This document shows, piece by piece, positions 1 through 8,179 of a stretch of 64,000 nucleotides of DNA; within the stretch, counting starts at the first letter, position 1, and every line of letters starts with the position of its first letter. The DNA is taken from contig NZ_JACCAE010000001.1 of NCBI RefSeq assembly GCF_013409205.1, positions 1,984,001-2,048,000 on the forward strand, written 5' to 3'. Source of the DNA: Janibacter cremeus. GTDB taxonomy: Bacteria > Actinomycetota > Actinomycetes > Actinomycetales > Dermatophilaceae. The notes beneath the pieces are model-generated. The model searched no databases. It was not told the DNA's origin and worked only from the letters and a program-made list of their open reading frames with translations. The position numbers were made by a program, and so were the translations under genes.

Positions 1-283
1 GGTTGCCGGACTTCACCAGTTCGGTGATCTCGGGCTTGATCCGCGGCTCGACGCGGATCCCCGGTGCGAGCCCGGAGAACTCCGCCGAGACACTGCCGAC
101 GACCGTGTCACTGCCGATGGTCGAGTGCTGCCCCCACGAGGGCGACAGGCGCACGTCCGCGGCGTAGTAGTCGGTCTCCACAGGGACCGGCCACAGTGCC
201 GTCACGGCCACTCCACCGGTGAGGCTTGCCGCCGCGACGAGCAGGGCTGCCGCGGCGGGACGAAGAGCTGCTGACCATCGCAC
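1..283 (-). CDS. N-terminus of a membrane-anchored protein, possibly a metallophosphoesterase (partial)
   Basis: The gene runs off the left edge; about 94 codons are visible from a GTG at 283. The N-terminus has two Arg residues, then an Ala/Leu/Val-rich stretch (about residues 8-32) suitable as a membrane anchor or uncleaved signal. A predicted extracytoplasmic part follows, including SPSWGQHSTIGSDTVVG. This arrangement resembles the N-terminal part of actinobacterial membrane metallophosphoesterases. That is recall of similar proteins only: the metal-binding motifs would lie beyond the window. The start could also be an ATG at 277, but that frame does not continue the hydrophobic segment. 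Confidence 0.4.
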   Translation of the reverse strand, partial: MRWSAALRPAAAALLVAAASLTGGVAVTALWPVPVETDYYAADVRLSPSWGQHSTIGSDTVVGSVSAEFSGLAPGIRVEPRIKPEITELVKSGN

Positions 284-354
284 GGGGTCACTGTAGGTGG
301 CGCACCTGCGGACCCCATTGCTACTGCTGAGTAATGAGGTCTAGGCTCCAGCGC

Positions 355-2019
355 ATGGATGCTGATGCCATTGTCGTGGGTCACGGGCTCGCCGGACTCG
401 TTGCCGCTGCCGAGTTGACGGACGCGGGGCGCAGGGTCCTGCTCGTCGACCAGGAGAGCGAGGCCAACCTCGGCGCGCAGGCGCACTGGTCCTTCGGTGG
501 GTTGTTCTTCGTCGACAGCCCCGAGCAGCGCCGGATGGGCATCAAGGACTCTGCCGACCTCGCGTACTCCGACTGGATGAACACAGCGGGCTTCGACCGC
601 GATGAGGACCACTGGCCGCGCGAGTGGGCCAAGGCCTACCTCGACTTCGCCGGAGGCGAGAAGCGCGCCTGGCTCCACGGGCAGGGAATGCGCTGGTTCC
701 CGATCGTCGGCTGGGCCGAGCGCGGCGACGGCTCCGCCCACGGCCACGGCAACTCCGTGCCCCGGTTCCACATCACGTGGGGCACGGGGCCGGGAGTGGT
801 CGCCCCCTTCGCCCGCCGCGTGGAGGAGGCCCGTGACCGCGGGCTGGTCACCTACGCGCACCGCCACCGGGTGGACGAGCTGATCGTCGAAGGGGGCGTG
901 GTCACCGGTATCCGCGGGGTCCACCTGGCCGAGGACCGGGCCGAGCGGGGAGTGGCGACCAACCGCGACCCGATGGGTGGCTTCGAGCTGCGCGCGCCCG
1001 TCGTCCTCGTCGCCTCCGGCGGCATCGGCGGCAACCACGACCTCGTCCGGGAGAACTGGCCCGAGCGCCTCGGCACCCCGCCGAAGCACATGGTCACCGG
1101 CGTCCCCGCCCACGTCGACGGGCGGATGATCGGCATCACCGAAGAGGCAGGAGGCCGCCTGATCAATCGCGACCGGATGTGGCACTACGTCGAGGGCATC
1201 CGCAACTGGGACTCGATCTGGCCCGGTCACGGCATCCGGATACTGCCCGGACCCAGCTCGATGTGGCTCGACGCGCAGGGCAACCGTCTGCCCGCGCCGC
1301 TGCTGCCCGGTTACGACACCCTCGGCACGCTCGCCCACCTGCGTGCGACCGGCCACGACCACAGCTGGTTCGTCACCAACCGCTCCGTCGCCGGCAAGGA
1401 GTTCGCGCTGTCGGGATCGGAGCAGAACGCCGACCTCACCGGCAAGGACATCCAGGGTGTCCTGCGCAAGCGCTCGCTGGCCGACGTCACCCCGTCGATG
1501 CAGGCCTTCCTCGACAAGGGTGCTGACTTCGTCCTCGCCGACACCGTCGAGGAGCTCGTGGCGAAGATGAACGGCCTTGTCGAGGAGGGCGAGCCGTCGC
1601 TCGACGTCGCGCACGTCAAGCGCCAGCTCGACGAGCGCGATGCCCAGCTCGACAACGGTTACGCCAAGGACGCCCAGATCGCGGCGATGCGCGTGGCCCG
1701 GTCCTACATCGGGGACAAGATCTCCAAGCGGGCCTACCCGCCGCACAAGCTGCAGGAGAAGAAGAAGGGTCCGCTCGTCGGCGTGAAGTTGCACATCCTC
1801 TCCCGCAAGACCCTTGGCGGCTTCGAGACCGACCTGTCCGGACGGGTCCTGGGCCACGACGGCGCCCCGATCGCCGGTCTGTACGCGGCGGGGGAGGCCT
1901 CCGGCTTCGGTGGCGGAGGCCTGCACGGTTACCGCGCCCTGGAGGGGACCTTCCTCGGTGGGTGCATCTTCTCCGGCCGGTCCGCAGGTCGGGCGATGGG
2001 CGCCGAGCTGGGGGACTGA
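355..2019 (+). CDS. FAD-binding dehydrogenase (KstD/fumarate-reductase-like flavoprotein, Rv0785 type)
   Basis: A 554-residue flavoprotein. The N-terminus MDADAIVVGHGLAGL carries the dinucleotide-binding GxGxxG loop, followed by an acidic residue ending beta-2 (LLVDQE). Near the C-terminus GLYAAGEASGFGGGGLHGY is the second FAD-contacting segment typical of 3-ketosteroid dehydrogenase and fumarate-reductase-like oxidases. Length and motifs fit the actinobacterial FAD-binding dehydrogenase family represented by M. tuberculosis Rv0785, whose substrate is unknown to me. I chose ATG 355 over ATG 334 because the conserved fold begins directly after it. It stands alone, diverges from the gene on its left and is followed by a strong hairpin. 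Confidence 0.85.
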   Translation: MDADAIVVGHGLAGLVAAAELTDAGRRVLLVDQESEANLGAQAHWSFGGLFFVDSPEQRRMGIKDSADLAYSDWMNTAGFDRDEDHWPREWAKAYLDFAGGEKRAWLHGQGMRWFPIVGWAERGDGSAHGHGNSVPRFHITWGTGPGVVAPFARRVEEARDRGLVTYAHRHRVDELIVEGGVVTGIRGVHLAEDRAERGVATNRDPMGGFELRAPVVLVASGGIGGNHDLVRENWPERLGTPPKHMVTGVPAHVDGRMIGITEEAGGRLINRDRMWHYVEGIRNWDSIWPGHGIRILPGPSSMWLDAQGNRLPAPLLPGYDTLGTLAHLRATGHDHSWFVTNRSVAGKEFALSGSEQNADLTGKDIQGVLRKRSLADVTPSMQAFLDKGADFVLADTVEELVAKMNGLVEEGEPSLDVAHVKRQLDERDAQLDNGYAKDAQIAAMRVARSYIGDKISKRAYPPHKLQEKKKGPLVGVKLHILSRKTLGGFETDLSGRVLGHDGAPIAGLYAAGEASGFGGGGLHGYRALEGTFLGGCIFSGRSAGRAMGAELGD

Positions 2020-2103
2020 CCCCCTTCGCCGTCACCCTTGCGTTGGGTTGAGGTATTCCCGCGGGCCCAGGCGCGCGGGATTACCTCAACTCGGCGAAGG
2101 GGG
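2020..2103. terminator. Large nested hairpin between convergent genes
   Basis: Lies between the stop of the FAD dehydrogenase and the stop of the convergent quinone oxidoreductase. The inner stem pairs GTTGAGGTATTCCCGCG with CGCGGGATTACCTCAAC (16 of 17 positions). The outer ends are CCCCCTTCG (2020-2028) and CGAAGGGGG (2095-2103), which are exact complements. Its position suggests a bidirectional terminator, although there is no U-tract. The same 9-mer tips other hairpins in this window. Confidence 0.6.
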
Positions 2104-2122
2104 ACACGGGGGCGCAGGTCGC

Positions 2123-3118
2123 TCAGAGACCGTGAGCCTCCCGTGCGATCAGCAGGATCTTGCCGATGTGACCGCTCGCCTCGAGCTCGCGGTGCGCGTC
2201 GGCAGCCCGGTCCAGCGGGTGGGTGCCCTGGATGATCGGTCGAACGGCGCCATCGTCGATGAGCGGCCACACGTGCTCGCGCACGGCGGCGACGATCGTG
2301 GCCTTCTCCCTCGGCGGGCGTGCCCGCAGCGAGGTCGCGATGACCGCGGCCCGCTTGCTGAGCATCTTCCCCAGGTCGAGCTCGCCCTTGCGCCCACCCA
2401 TGAGGCCGATGACGACCATCCGGCCGTTCGTCGCGAGCAGGTCGACGTTGCGGGGCAGGTACTTCGCCCCGATGTTGTCGAGGATGACGTCCGCGCCGTG
2501 GCCGTCGGTCGCCGCACGGACCTCCTCGACGAAGTCCTGCTCGCGGTAGTTGATCGCGATGTCCGCGCCGAGCTCCCGGCAGAAGGCGAGCTTCTCCTGC
2601 GTGCCCGCGGTCACCGCGACGGTGGCACCGGCGGCCTTGGCCAGCTGGATCGCCATCGTGCCGATGCCCGACGAGCCGCCGTGCACGAGGAAGACCTCGC
2701 CCGGCTGGAGGTTGGCGGTCATGAAGACGTTGGACCAGACCGTGCAGGCGACCTCGGGCAAGCCGGCGGCATCGCGCACGGACACCCCCTGCGGCACCGG
2801 GAACAGCTGGGCAGCAGGAGCGAGCACCTGCTCGGCGTACCCGCCACCGTCGACGAGAGCGCAGACCTCATCGCCGACCGACCAGCCATCGACGTCCGGT
2901 CCGACCTCCCGGATCGTGCCCGAGAGCTCGAGACCGGGAAGGGGGGAGGCCCCCTCCGGCGGCGGGTAGAAGCCCTTGCGCTGCATGACATCGGCCCGGT
3001 TGACGCCGGCCGCGACCGTGTCGATGACGACCTGCCCCGACTGCGGGGTCGGAGCCTGGACATCGGTGGCCTGCAGGACGTCGGCCTCCCCGGGCTCGGT
3101 GATCGAGATGCCGCGCAC
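2123..3118 (-). CDS. NAD(P)H:quinone oxidoreductase, zinc-independent MDR family (PIG3/QOR-like)
   Basis: A 331-residue medium-chain dehydrogenase/reductase. VAAGVNRADVMQRKGFYPPP is the N-terminal catalytic-domain signature of the PIG3/quinone oxidoreductase group, and VHGGSSGIGTMAIQLAK is the NADPH-binding Rossmann loop; zinc-ligand cysteines are absent. It probably reduces quinones with NADPH in the cytosol. The GTG start at 3118 lies one base after the stop of the DUF4235 gene, so the two genes are translationally coupled. Length matches the family (about 325 residues). Confidence 0.9.
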   Translation of the reverse strand: MRGISITEPGEADVLQATDVQAPTPQSGQVVIDTVAAGVNRADVMQRKGFYPPPEGASPLPGLELSGTIREVGPDVDGWSVGDEVCALVDGGGYAEQVLAPAAQLFPVPQGVSVRDAAGLPEVACTVWSNVFMTANLQPGEVFLVHGGSSGIGTMAIQLAKAAGATVAVTAGTQEKLAFCRELGADIAINYREQDFVEEVRAATDGHGADVILDNIGAKYLPRNVDLLATNGRMVVIGLMGGRKGELDLGKMLSKRAAVIATSLRARPPREKATIVAAVREHVWPLIDDGAVRPIIQGTHPLDRAADAHRELEASGHIGKILLIAREAHGL

Positions 3119-3119
3119 G

Positions 3120-3461
3120 TCAGGAGCGCTTGCGGTTGTGCGCGCTGATGTCGGTGGCGTTGCGGCCACCCTCGGCCATCTCCGCCTCGATGTTCTCGCG
3201 CATCGGCTTGGGCAGGTGGCCCGCCGAGCGCTGGTAGATCGCGGCGGCCTGGCGCGTGGTGAAGGTCCTGGCCAGACCCACGGCAAGACCGACGAGTGCC
3301 GCATAGGCGAGAGCCTCGCCGAACGGGATGTCCGGGTTGGTCGGATCGATCTCGGAGTCGTGACCGGTCTTCTTCCAGATCGCCGTGATGACCTTCTTCG
3401 ACACGATGCCGGCGACGATCGCCGACCCCGTCCCGAGCAGCTTCCAGACCATGTTGCCCAC
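3120..3461 (-). CDS. DUF4235 small membrane-associated protein
   Basis: 113 residues. The N-terminus MVWKLLGTGSAIVAGIVSKK followed by WKKTG is the hallmark of DUF4235, an actinobacterial family of unknown function with one or two hydrophobic segments (here about residues 5-20 and 50-66). GTG 3461 was chosen because it follows GAAGGGAG by 7 bases; an upstream extension would add a low-complexity tail and lose this ribosome-binding site. The first gene of a two-gene unit with the downstream quinone oxidoreductase. No function can be assigned. Confidence 0.8.
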   Translation of the reverse strand: MGNMVWKLLGTGSAIVAGIVSKKVITAIWKKTGHDSEIDPTNPDIPFGEALAYAALVGLAVGLARTFTTRQAAAIYQRSAGHLPKPMRENIEAEMAEGGRNATDISAHNRKRS

Positions 3462-3643
3462 GTCGGTGCTCCCTTCGTCCCGGGAGGGCGCGACGGGGTG
3501 CCGCGCCCGGTACTTGTTGGGCACAACACTGCCACAGCGAGCCACCTCGGGCAGGTGCCGACCATGGTGGTTCGGCGCGGACCCGGGCGCGCAGGTCGCC
3601 CGGCGCCCACGAGCGCGGGAGCGGGTGGGTATGCTGGATGGGC

Positions 3644-3728
3644 ACGACAGGGGAGCGCGCAGCGCTGAGAGTGCGGGAAACCGCAGACCCTCGTACCTGA
3701 TCCGGTTCGCACCGGCGTAGGGAGTCGA
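3644..3728 (+). promoter_or_regulatory. TPP (THI-element) riboswitch
   Basis: The conserved thi-box is readable: a GGGAGC-type P1 side at 3651, CTGAGAGTGCGG at 3665-3676, ACCCTCGTACCTGATCCGG at 3687-3705 and GTAGGGAGTC closing P1. This is the thiamine-pyrophosphate aptamer, which turns off thiamine genes when TPP is high. It precedes the YkoE/ECF importer by about 95 bases. In the leader, CCTGTG (3790-3795) can pair with CACAGG (3806-3811) at the ribosome-binding site, so control of translation initiation is plausible (inference). Confidence 0.93.
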
Positions 3729-3823
3729 GTCTCAAGGGCCCTCGTCGAGGTCGGGGCCTGCGGCCGCGGTCATCGTCAGGGGAACCCTCCCTGTGGGTTC
3801 ATCGACACAGGAGAAGCACCCAC

Positions 3824-4468
3824 ATGACCACCACCAAGCCGGCGAACGAGGTCCGTGCCGGCACCATCAAGGCCACCCGTCCGCTGATGCGCTGGCGCAC
3901 CGTCGACCTGCTGACCGTCGCCTTCCTCGGGGTGGCCTTCGGCGTCGCCTACTGGGGCTACGGCCTGATCTACAACGGTCCGATCTCCGCGCTGGGACTC
4001 GCCTTCCAGCCGCTCTTCGGCCTCTTCGTCGGCTTCTGGTTCATCGCCGGTGTCGTCGGAGGGCTGGTCATCCGCCGCCCGGGTGCCGCCGTGGCGTGCG
4101 AACTCATCGCCGCGACCGTCTCCGCACTCTTCGGCAACCAGTGGGGCGTGACCACGATCGTCTCCGGCCTCGCGCAGGGCATCGGCGCCGAGCTGGCCTT
4201 CGCGCTCTTCGCCTACGCGTCCTTCGGCCCGATGGTCGCGGTGCTGTCCGGAGCCCTCTCCGTGCCGTTGGAGTGGCTCTACGAGATCAAGACCTACTTC
4301 ACCGACTGGACCTGGGCCTGGCAGCTGGCCTACCTGCCGTTCATGGTCATATCCGGCGTCGTCATCGCCGGTCTCGGTGGCTGGCTGCTCACCCGGGCCC
4401 TCGCCCGGGCCGGGGCGCTCAACCCCTTCCCGCCGGGCCAGGAGGTCCTGGAGCAGAGGGCGGTCTGA
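3824..4468 (+). CDS. ykoE: ECF transporter S component, YkoE family (thiamine/HMP uptake)
   Basis: 214 residues with about six membrane segments. The YkoE family supplies the substrate-binding S component of an energy-coupling-factor importer for thiamine or its hydroxymethylpyrimidine precursor. Family features visible are RWRTVDLLTVAFLGVAFGV at residues 24-42, FGNQWGVTTIVSGLAQGIGA and a Trp-rich segment YFTDWTWAWQLAYLP. ATG 3824 follows GGAGAAG. The upstream TPP riboswitch independently supports the thiamine assignment. The energising subunits are encoded 5 bases downstream as one fused protein. Confidence 0.93.
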   Translation: MTTTKPANEVRAGTIKATRPLMRWRTVDLLTVAFLGVAFGVAYWGYGLIYNGPISALGLAFQPLFGLFVGFWFIAGVVGGLVIRRPGAAVACELIAATVSALFGNQWGVTTIVSGLAQGIGAELAFALFAYASFGPMVAVLSGALSVPLEWLYEIKTYFTDWTWAWQLAYLPFMVISGVVIAGLGGWLLTRALARAGALNPFPPGQEVLEQRAV

Positions 4469-4473
4469 GGCCG

Positions 4474-6849
4474 GTGGCTGCGTTGATCCACTCGCGCACG
4501 CCGCCGGGCGGAGGTGACCGTGCCAGGGGTACGTCCGCGCGTCCGTCGCCACCCGGGGCGGAGGCGAAGGGGGCGCGGGGCAGCGTCGAGGTCCGTGGCC
4601 TGACCTGGCGTCCGACGGGTCGCCGGGAGCCGGTGTTGCGCGACCTCGACCTCACCGTGTCCGCGGGGCAGCGCGTGCTGCTCGTCGGACCGAGTGGCTC
4701 GGGCAAGTCCACCCTGCTGCGGGCGCTGGCCGGCCTGCTGCTCACCGTCGACTCCGGCGACCTCGCCGGAAGCGTGCGCATCGACGGCCACGAACCGGGG
4801 GAGCGGCCCGGGGCCGTCGGGCTGGTCCTGCAGGAACCCGGCTCCGGCACCGTCTCGGCCACCGTGGGTCGGGACGTCGCCTTCGGGCTGGAGAACGTCG
4901 CGCTGCCTGCCCGGGAGATGCCGCCGCGCGTGGCGGCCGCGCTCGAGCGAGTCGGTCTGGGCCACCTGCCGCTGGACACCCCGACCCACACCCTCTCCGG
5001 CGGACAGACCCAGCGCCTCGCCCTCGCCGGCGCACTCGCGCTGCGGCCCTCCCTCCTCCTGCTCGACGAGCCGACCGCGATGCTCGACGAGGCCACCGGC
5101 GAGTCCGTGCGTGATGCCGTCGTCGCTGCCGGCGAGGGGCTGACGACCGTCCTCGTCGAGCACCGGATCGCGCCCTGGGTCGATCTGGTTGACCGGATCG
5201 TCGTCCTGGACATCGACGGCCGGATCCGCCATGACGGCGCCCCCGGTCAGGTCCTCGCCGAGCACCACGACGAGCTCGTCGCCGACGGTATCTGGGTCCC
5301 GGGCGCCCCCGCGCCGACGCCGACGACCATCGATCTCGGTCCCCTCCACCAGCCGCAGCCGCACGGCACCGACCTCGTGACCGCCGACCCGCTCCACGTC
5401 GAGCGACGTCGCACTCGTCTCGATGGCAGCAGCGAGACCTCGACCGTGCTGGAGACCGACCGGCCCCTGACCGCCACGGCAGGCCGGGCCACCGCGCTCG
5501 TCGGGCCCAGCGGAAGCGGCAAGAGCACCTGGCTCGCGGCGAGCGCCGGGCTGCTGCCCCCTTCGGCCGGTCAGGTGGTCACCCATGACGGGCTGGAGGT
5601 CGCCGACGTCCCGGCACAGGACGTCGCCGGACGGCTCGGCTGGGTGCCGCAGTGGAGCTCCAGCGCGCTGCTGGCGCGGACCGTCCTGGACGAGGTCATG
5701 CTCACCGGCCGCACCCTCGGCACCCAGGACGAAGGCGATGTCCTGAGGTGCGACGCAGTGGGTCCCACGCACCGCGTGGGCGCCTCGAAGGGGAGGGCCC
5801 GTCGCCTCCTCGAGGCGCTCGGACTGGCCCACCTCGAGCGGGCCGACCCGCAGACGCTCTCCGGCGGTGAGCAGCGCCGGCTGGCGGTCGCCGCTGCGCT
5901 GGCCCACGGGCCCGGGGTCGTCCTGGCCGACGAGCCCACCGTCGGCCAGGACCGCGGCACCTGGGCCGCCGTCGTCGGGCTGCTCACCGCGCACTGTGAG
6001 CGGGGCGGGGCCGTGGTCACCGCGACGCACGACCGCGACCTCGTCGCCCTCGTCGACGAGGTGCACACCGTCGCGCCCCCGCCACCGCGGGAGGCGCCGC
6101 CACGACCACGGGCGGTGCTGTCGGCGTGCGGGCCCTTGTCCCTCTTCACCGCAGCCGCGCTACCGATCATCGCCGCGGTGCTCTCGCCCGGGTGGCGGGC
6201 CTCGCTCGTCGTGCTGGCTTTCCTGGCGCTCGGCGCGCTCGTCGGGCTCTCGAACCTGCCCGGCGCCGGTCGTGGCTGGACGGTGGCCGGGCGCTGGCGG
6301 GGGCTGGTGATCCGTCTGGTGCCCGCGCTGCTCGGGGGCCTTGGTGTCGGGTGGTCGACGTGGCTGCTCGGCGGTCAGGACGTCGGGGCGGCGCTGTCCG
6401 CGGCGATGCGGATGCTCGTCATCGTCGTGCCGTCCGCGATCACGCTCGCCTTCATCGACCCCGACGACCTCGCCGACCATCTGGGCCAACGTCTCCGGTT
6501 GCCGCCGCGGCCCGTCGTGGCCGTCGGCGCGGCGCTGCAGCGACTCCAGTCCTTCGGGGCCGCGTGGACCGAGGTCGGCTGGGCGCGCCGGTTGCGCGGT
6601 CAGGGCATCAGCTGGCGCCACCCGCGCAGCGTCGTCGCGCACCTGTGGTCCTCCACGTTGGGGATGCTGCTGCGCTCGCTCGGCTCCGCAGCGACCCTGG
6701 CGGTGGCGATGGACGCGCGGGGCTTCGCCTCGGCGGGGCGCCGGACGTGGGCCACTCGCGCTCCCTGGCGAATCGCGGACACCCTCGTCGTGCTCGTGGC
6801 CTGCGTGCCGATCGTCATCGTCGTGGCGAGCCGCTTCCTCGGAGTGTGA
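4474..6849 (+). CDS. Fused ECF transporter: two ATPase domains plus EcfT permease (YkoD-YkoC fusion)
   Basis: 791 residues carrying the whole energy-coupling module in one chain. First ATPase, about residues 37-255: Walker A GPSGSGKST, signature LSGGQ, Walker B LLLLDEPT. Second ATPase, about 300-550: GPSGSGKST, LSGGEQRR, ADEPT. EcfT domain, about 555-791: hydrophobic helices and a coupling motif near the end (AMDARGF). It energises YkoE for thiamine/HMP import. Residues about 420-441 are an in-frame palindromic-repeat insertion just before the second domain's LSGGEQ region. GTG 4474, 5 bases after the ykoE stop, is the best start, though its ribosome-binding site is weak. Confidence 0.88.
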   Translation: MAALIHSRTPPGGGDRARGTSARPSPPGAEAKGARGSVEVRGLTWRPTGRREPVLRDLDLTVSAGQRVLLVGPSGSGKSTLLRALAGLLLTVDSGDLAGSVRIDGHEPGERPGAVGLVLQEPGSGTVSATVGRDVAFGLENVALPAREMPPRVAAALERVGLGHLPLDTPTHTLSGGQTQRLALAGALALRPSLLLLDEPTAMLDEATGESVRDAVVAAGEGLTTVLVEHRIAPWVDLVDRIVVLDIDGRIRHDGAPGQVLAEHHDELVADGIWVPGAPAPTPTTIDLGPLHQPQPHGTDLVTADPLHVERRRTRLDGSSETSTVLETDRPLTATAGRATALVGPSGSGKSTWLAASAGLLPPSAGQVVTHDGLEVADVPAQDVAGRLGWVPQWSSSALLARTVLDEVMLTGRTLGTQDEGDVLRCDAVGPTHRVGASKGRARRLLEALGLAHLERADPQTLSGGEQRRLAVAAALAHGPGVVLADEPTVGQDRGTWAAVVGLLTAHCERGGAVVTATHDRDLVALVDEVHTVAPPPPREAPPRPRAVLSACGPLSLFTAAALPIIAAVLSPGWRASLVVLAFLALGALVGLSNLPGAGRGWTVAGRWRGLVIRLVPALLGGLGVGWSTWLLGGQDVGAALSAAMRMLVIVVPSAITLAFIDPDDLADHLGQRLRLPPRPVVAVGAALQRLQSFGAAWTEVGWARRLRGQGISWRHPRSVVAHLWSSTLGMLLRSLGSAATLAVAMDARGFASAGRRTWATRAPWRIADTLVVLVACVPIVIVVASRFLGV
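5728..5796 (+). repeat. Palindromic coding repeat, copy 1 (in frame in ECF ATPase)
   Basis: Begins GACGAAGGCG and ends CTCGAAGGGGAGG. It contains GTGCGACG and a hairpin CCCACGC-acc-GCGTGGG. It is translated as RCDAVGPTHRVGASKG, placed between helical-domain segments of the second ATPase and not expected in ECF ATPases. It matches copies at 27752-27840 and 52361-52408. Confidence 0.7.
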
Positions 6850-6966
6850 GCGAACGAAGGAGGGGTGTGGCCTGACTCAGGCCGGCGTCCGCACTGTGCA
6901 TCCGGGCTGGGTGTGCACCCGGTCGTGCGGACGACGCGCCAAGGGCCACCCCCTCCCTTCGTCCGC
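6850..6966. repeat. Nested imperfect inverted repeat after the ECF gene
   Basis: The outer arms GCGAACGAAGGAGGGGTGTG.. (from 6850) and ..CACCCCCTCCCTTCGTCCGC (to 6966) are imperfect complements. An inner pair GTCCGCAC / GTGCGGAC encloses a GC-rich loop with GTGCA/TGCAC. The roughly 117-bp structure fills most of the gap to the next gene on the same strand. It may act as a terminator or be a REP-like element. Confidence 0.5.
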
Positions 6967-7004
6967 TCTCGACCCAAGCGCCCCGGGACGGGCACGATGG
7001 GGAC

Positions 7005-7499
7005 ATGGCACGTCTACTCGTCGTCCACCACAGCCCGACCCGCTCGACCCAGGCGCTGCTCGACGCGGCGCTCGAGGGCGCGCGACACCCCGACATCGAG
7101 GGGGTGGAGGTGGAGGTGATCCCTGCGCTGGAGGCGACCGCCGACGACGTCCTCGCTGCCGACGGCTACCTGCTCGGTACGCCGGCGAACTTCGGCTACA
7201 TGTCCGGAGCGCTCAAGCACTTCTTCGACTCGACGTTCCTGCAGGTCGGCGGCGCGCTCGACGACTCGGGAGGCGCGGGCGAGGGGCAGACCGGCCCGAC
7301 CGCCAAGCGGCCATTCGGCCTGTGGGTCCACGGCCGCTACGACGTCACCGGCGCCGTCCGCGCGGTGAACTCGATCGTCTCGGCCCTGGAGTGGAAGCAG
7401 GCGGCGGACGTCCTCGAGGTACTCGGCGACGTCGACGAGGACGCCACCGACCGCGCCACCGAGCTCGGCGGCACTCTCTCCGCCCTGCTCAGCAGCTGA
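7005..7499 (+). CDS. Flavodoxin / NADPH-dependent FMN reductase family protein
   Basis: 164 residues with a flavodoxin-like fold. The phosphate-binding loop is HHSPTRSTQALLDAAL (residues about 8-23), and LLGTPANFGYMSGALKHFFD is the characteristic second FMN-contacting loop of the WrbA/FMN-reductase class. It is probably a soluble FMN-binding redox protein; partner and substrate are unknown. It stands alone between two inverted-repeat structures. Confidence 0.8.
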   Translation: MARLLVVHHSPTRSTQALLDAALEGARHPDIEGVEVEVIPALEATADDVLAADGYLLGTPANFGYMSGALKHFFDSTFLQVGGALDDSGGAGEGQTGPTAKRPFGLWVHGRYDVTGAVRAVNSIVSALEWKQAADVLEVLGDVDEDATDRATELGGTLSALLSS

Positions 7500-7504
7500 C
7501 ATGA

Positions 7505-7542
7505 CGAAGGGGGTTCCCACCAGCTGGTGGGAACCCCCTTCG
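7505..7542. terminator. Perfect 38-bp palindrome, probable bidirectional terminator
   Basis: CGAAGGGGGTTCCCACCAG is followed at once by its exact reverse complement, with no spacer. It begins six bases after one gene's stop and ends 14 bases before the convergent gene's stop. It is tipped on both ends by the CGAAGGGGG 9-mer. Confidence 0.75.
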
Positions 7543-7556
7543 CGCCCTGCCGGGGC

Positions 7557-8138
7557 TCAGGCGTGACGTGCGGTGTAACGACTGTGGCGTGGTGCGTAGC
7601 GCGCGTTGGCGCGGCGCAGCGCGTAGGCCGCGAAGACGACGAGCAGCGCATAGACCGCGAGGGCGATCCAGCCCCCGACGAGACCCGCGGCGACGCCGAT
7701 GACCACCACGGAGACGACGACGCAGCAGACGGCGATGAGGTTGCGGCGGACGGCCGCCCTGGACTCGGGGGTCGCGTGGCGGCTGCGCAGGCTGTGACCG
7801 ACCGGGGGGACGATCCGCTCGAGGTCGCGCTCGGGCGTGTTCGCGGACTCCGGCGTCGAGGTGTCGACTGCGGGGACGACGGCGGTCTCGGCGTCCTGCG
7901 CCGGTACGACCGCGGTCTCGGTGGCCTGGCTCGTGGAGGCGATCGGTGACGTGCCGGACGTGGCGGCCTCCTCGACGGCGTCACGGAAGGCGAGGGTGGG
8001 GATGAGTGCGGTGTCGACCACGTCGTCGTCGGTCGCGAGCATCGCCTCGAGGTCCTCGCTCGGGATGTTGCGCGTCCGGGACACGGACGGCAGGGCAGCG
8101 GGCCCCGAGGAAGGCGGCATGGTGCGCGTGTTGCTCAT
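7557..8138 (-). CDS. Uncharacterised protein with C-terminal double membrane segment
   Basis: 193 residues from ATG 8138. About 120 residues are Thr/Ser/Pro/Ala-rich and probably disordered, with a short repeat of ETAVVPAQDA / ETAVVPAVDT. Two adjacent hydrophobic helices follow (LIAVCCVVVSVVVIGVAAG and WIALAVYALLVVFAAYAL) and then a basic tail. I do not recognise a family. The layout suggests a cytosolic tail with a membrane hairpin anchor. It converges on the flavodoxin-like gene across the 38-bp palindrome. Confidence 0.6.
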   Translation of the reverse strand: MSNTRTMPPSSGPAALPSVSRTRNIPSEDLEAMLATDDDVVDTALIPTLAFRDAVEEAATSGTSPIASTSQATETAVVPAQDAETAVVPAVDTSTPESANTPERDLERIVPPVGHSLRSRHATPESRAAVRRNLIAVCCVVVSVVVIGVAAGLVGGWIALAVYALLVVFAAYALRRANARYAPRHSRYTARHA

Positions 8139-8179
8139 GTGAACAACTATCTCTTGCGCCCAGGGCGATTTCATGCATG

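Noticed and set aside
202..1926. Long open frame antisense to the FAD dehydrogenase (574 codons)
   Set aside because: High G+C makes antisense frames open. The sense strand encodes a clear flavoprotein; the antisense product has no recognisable fold.
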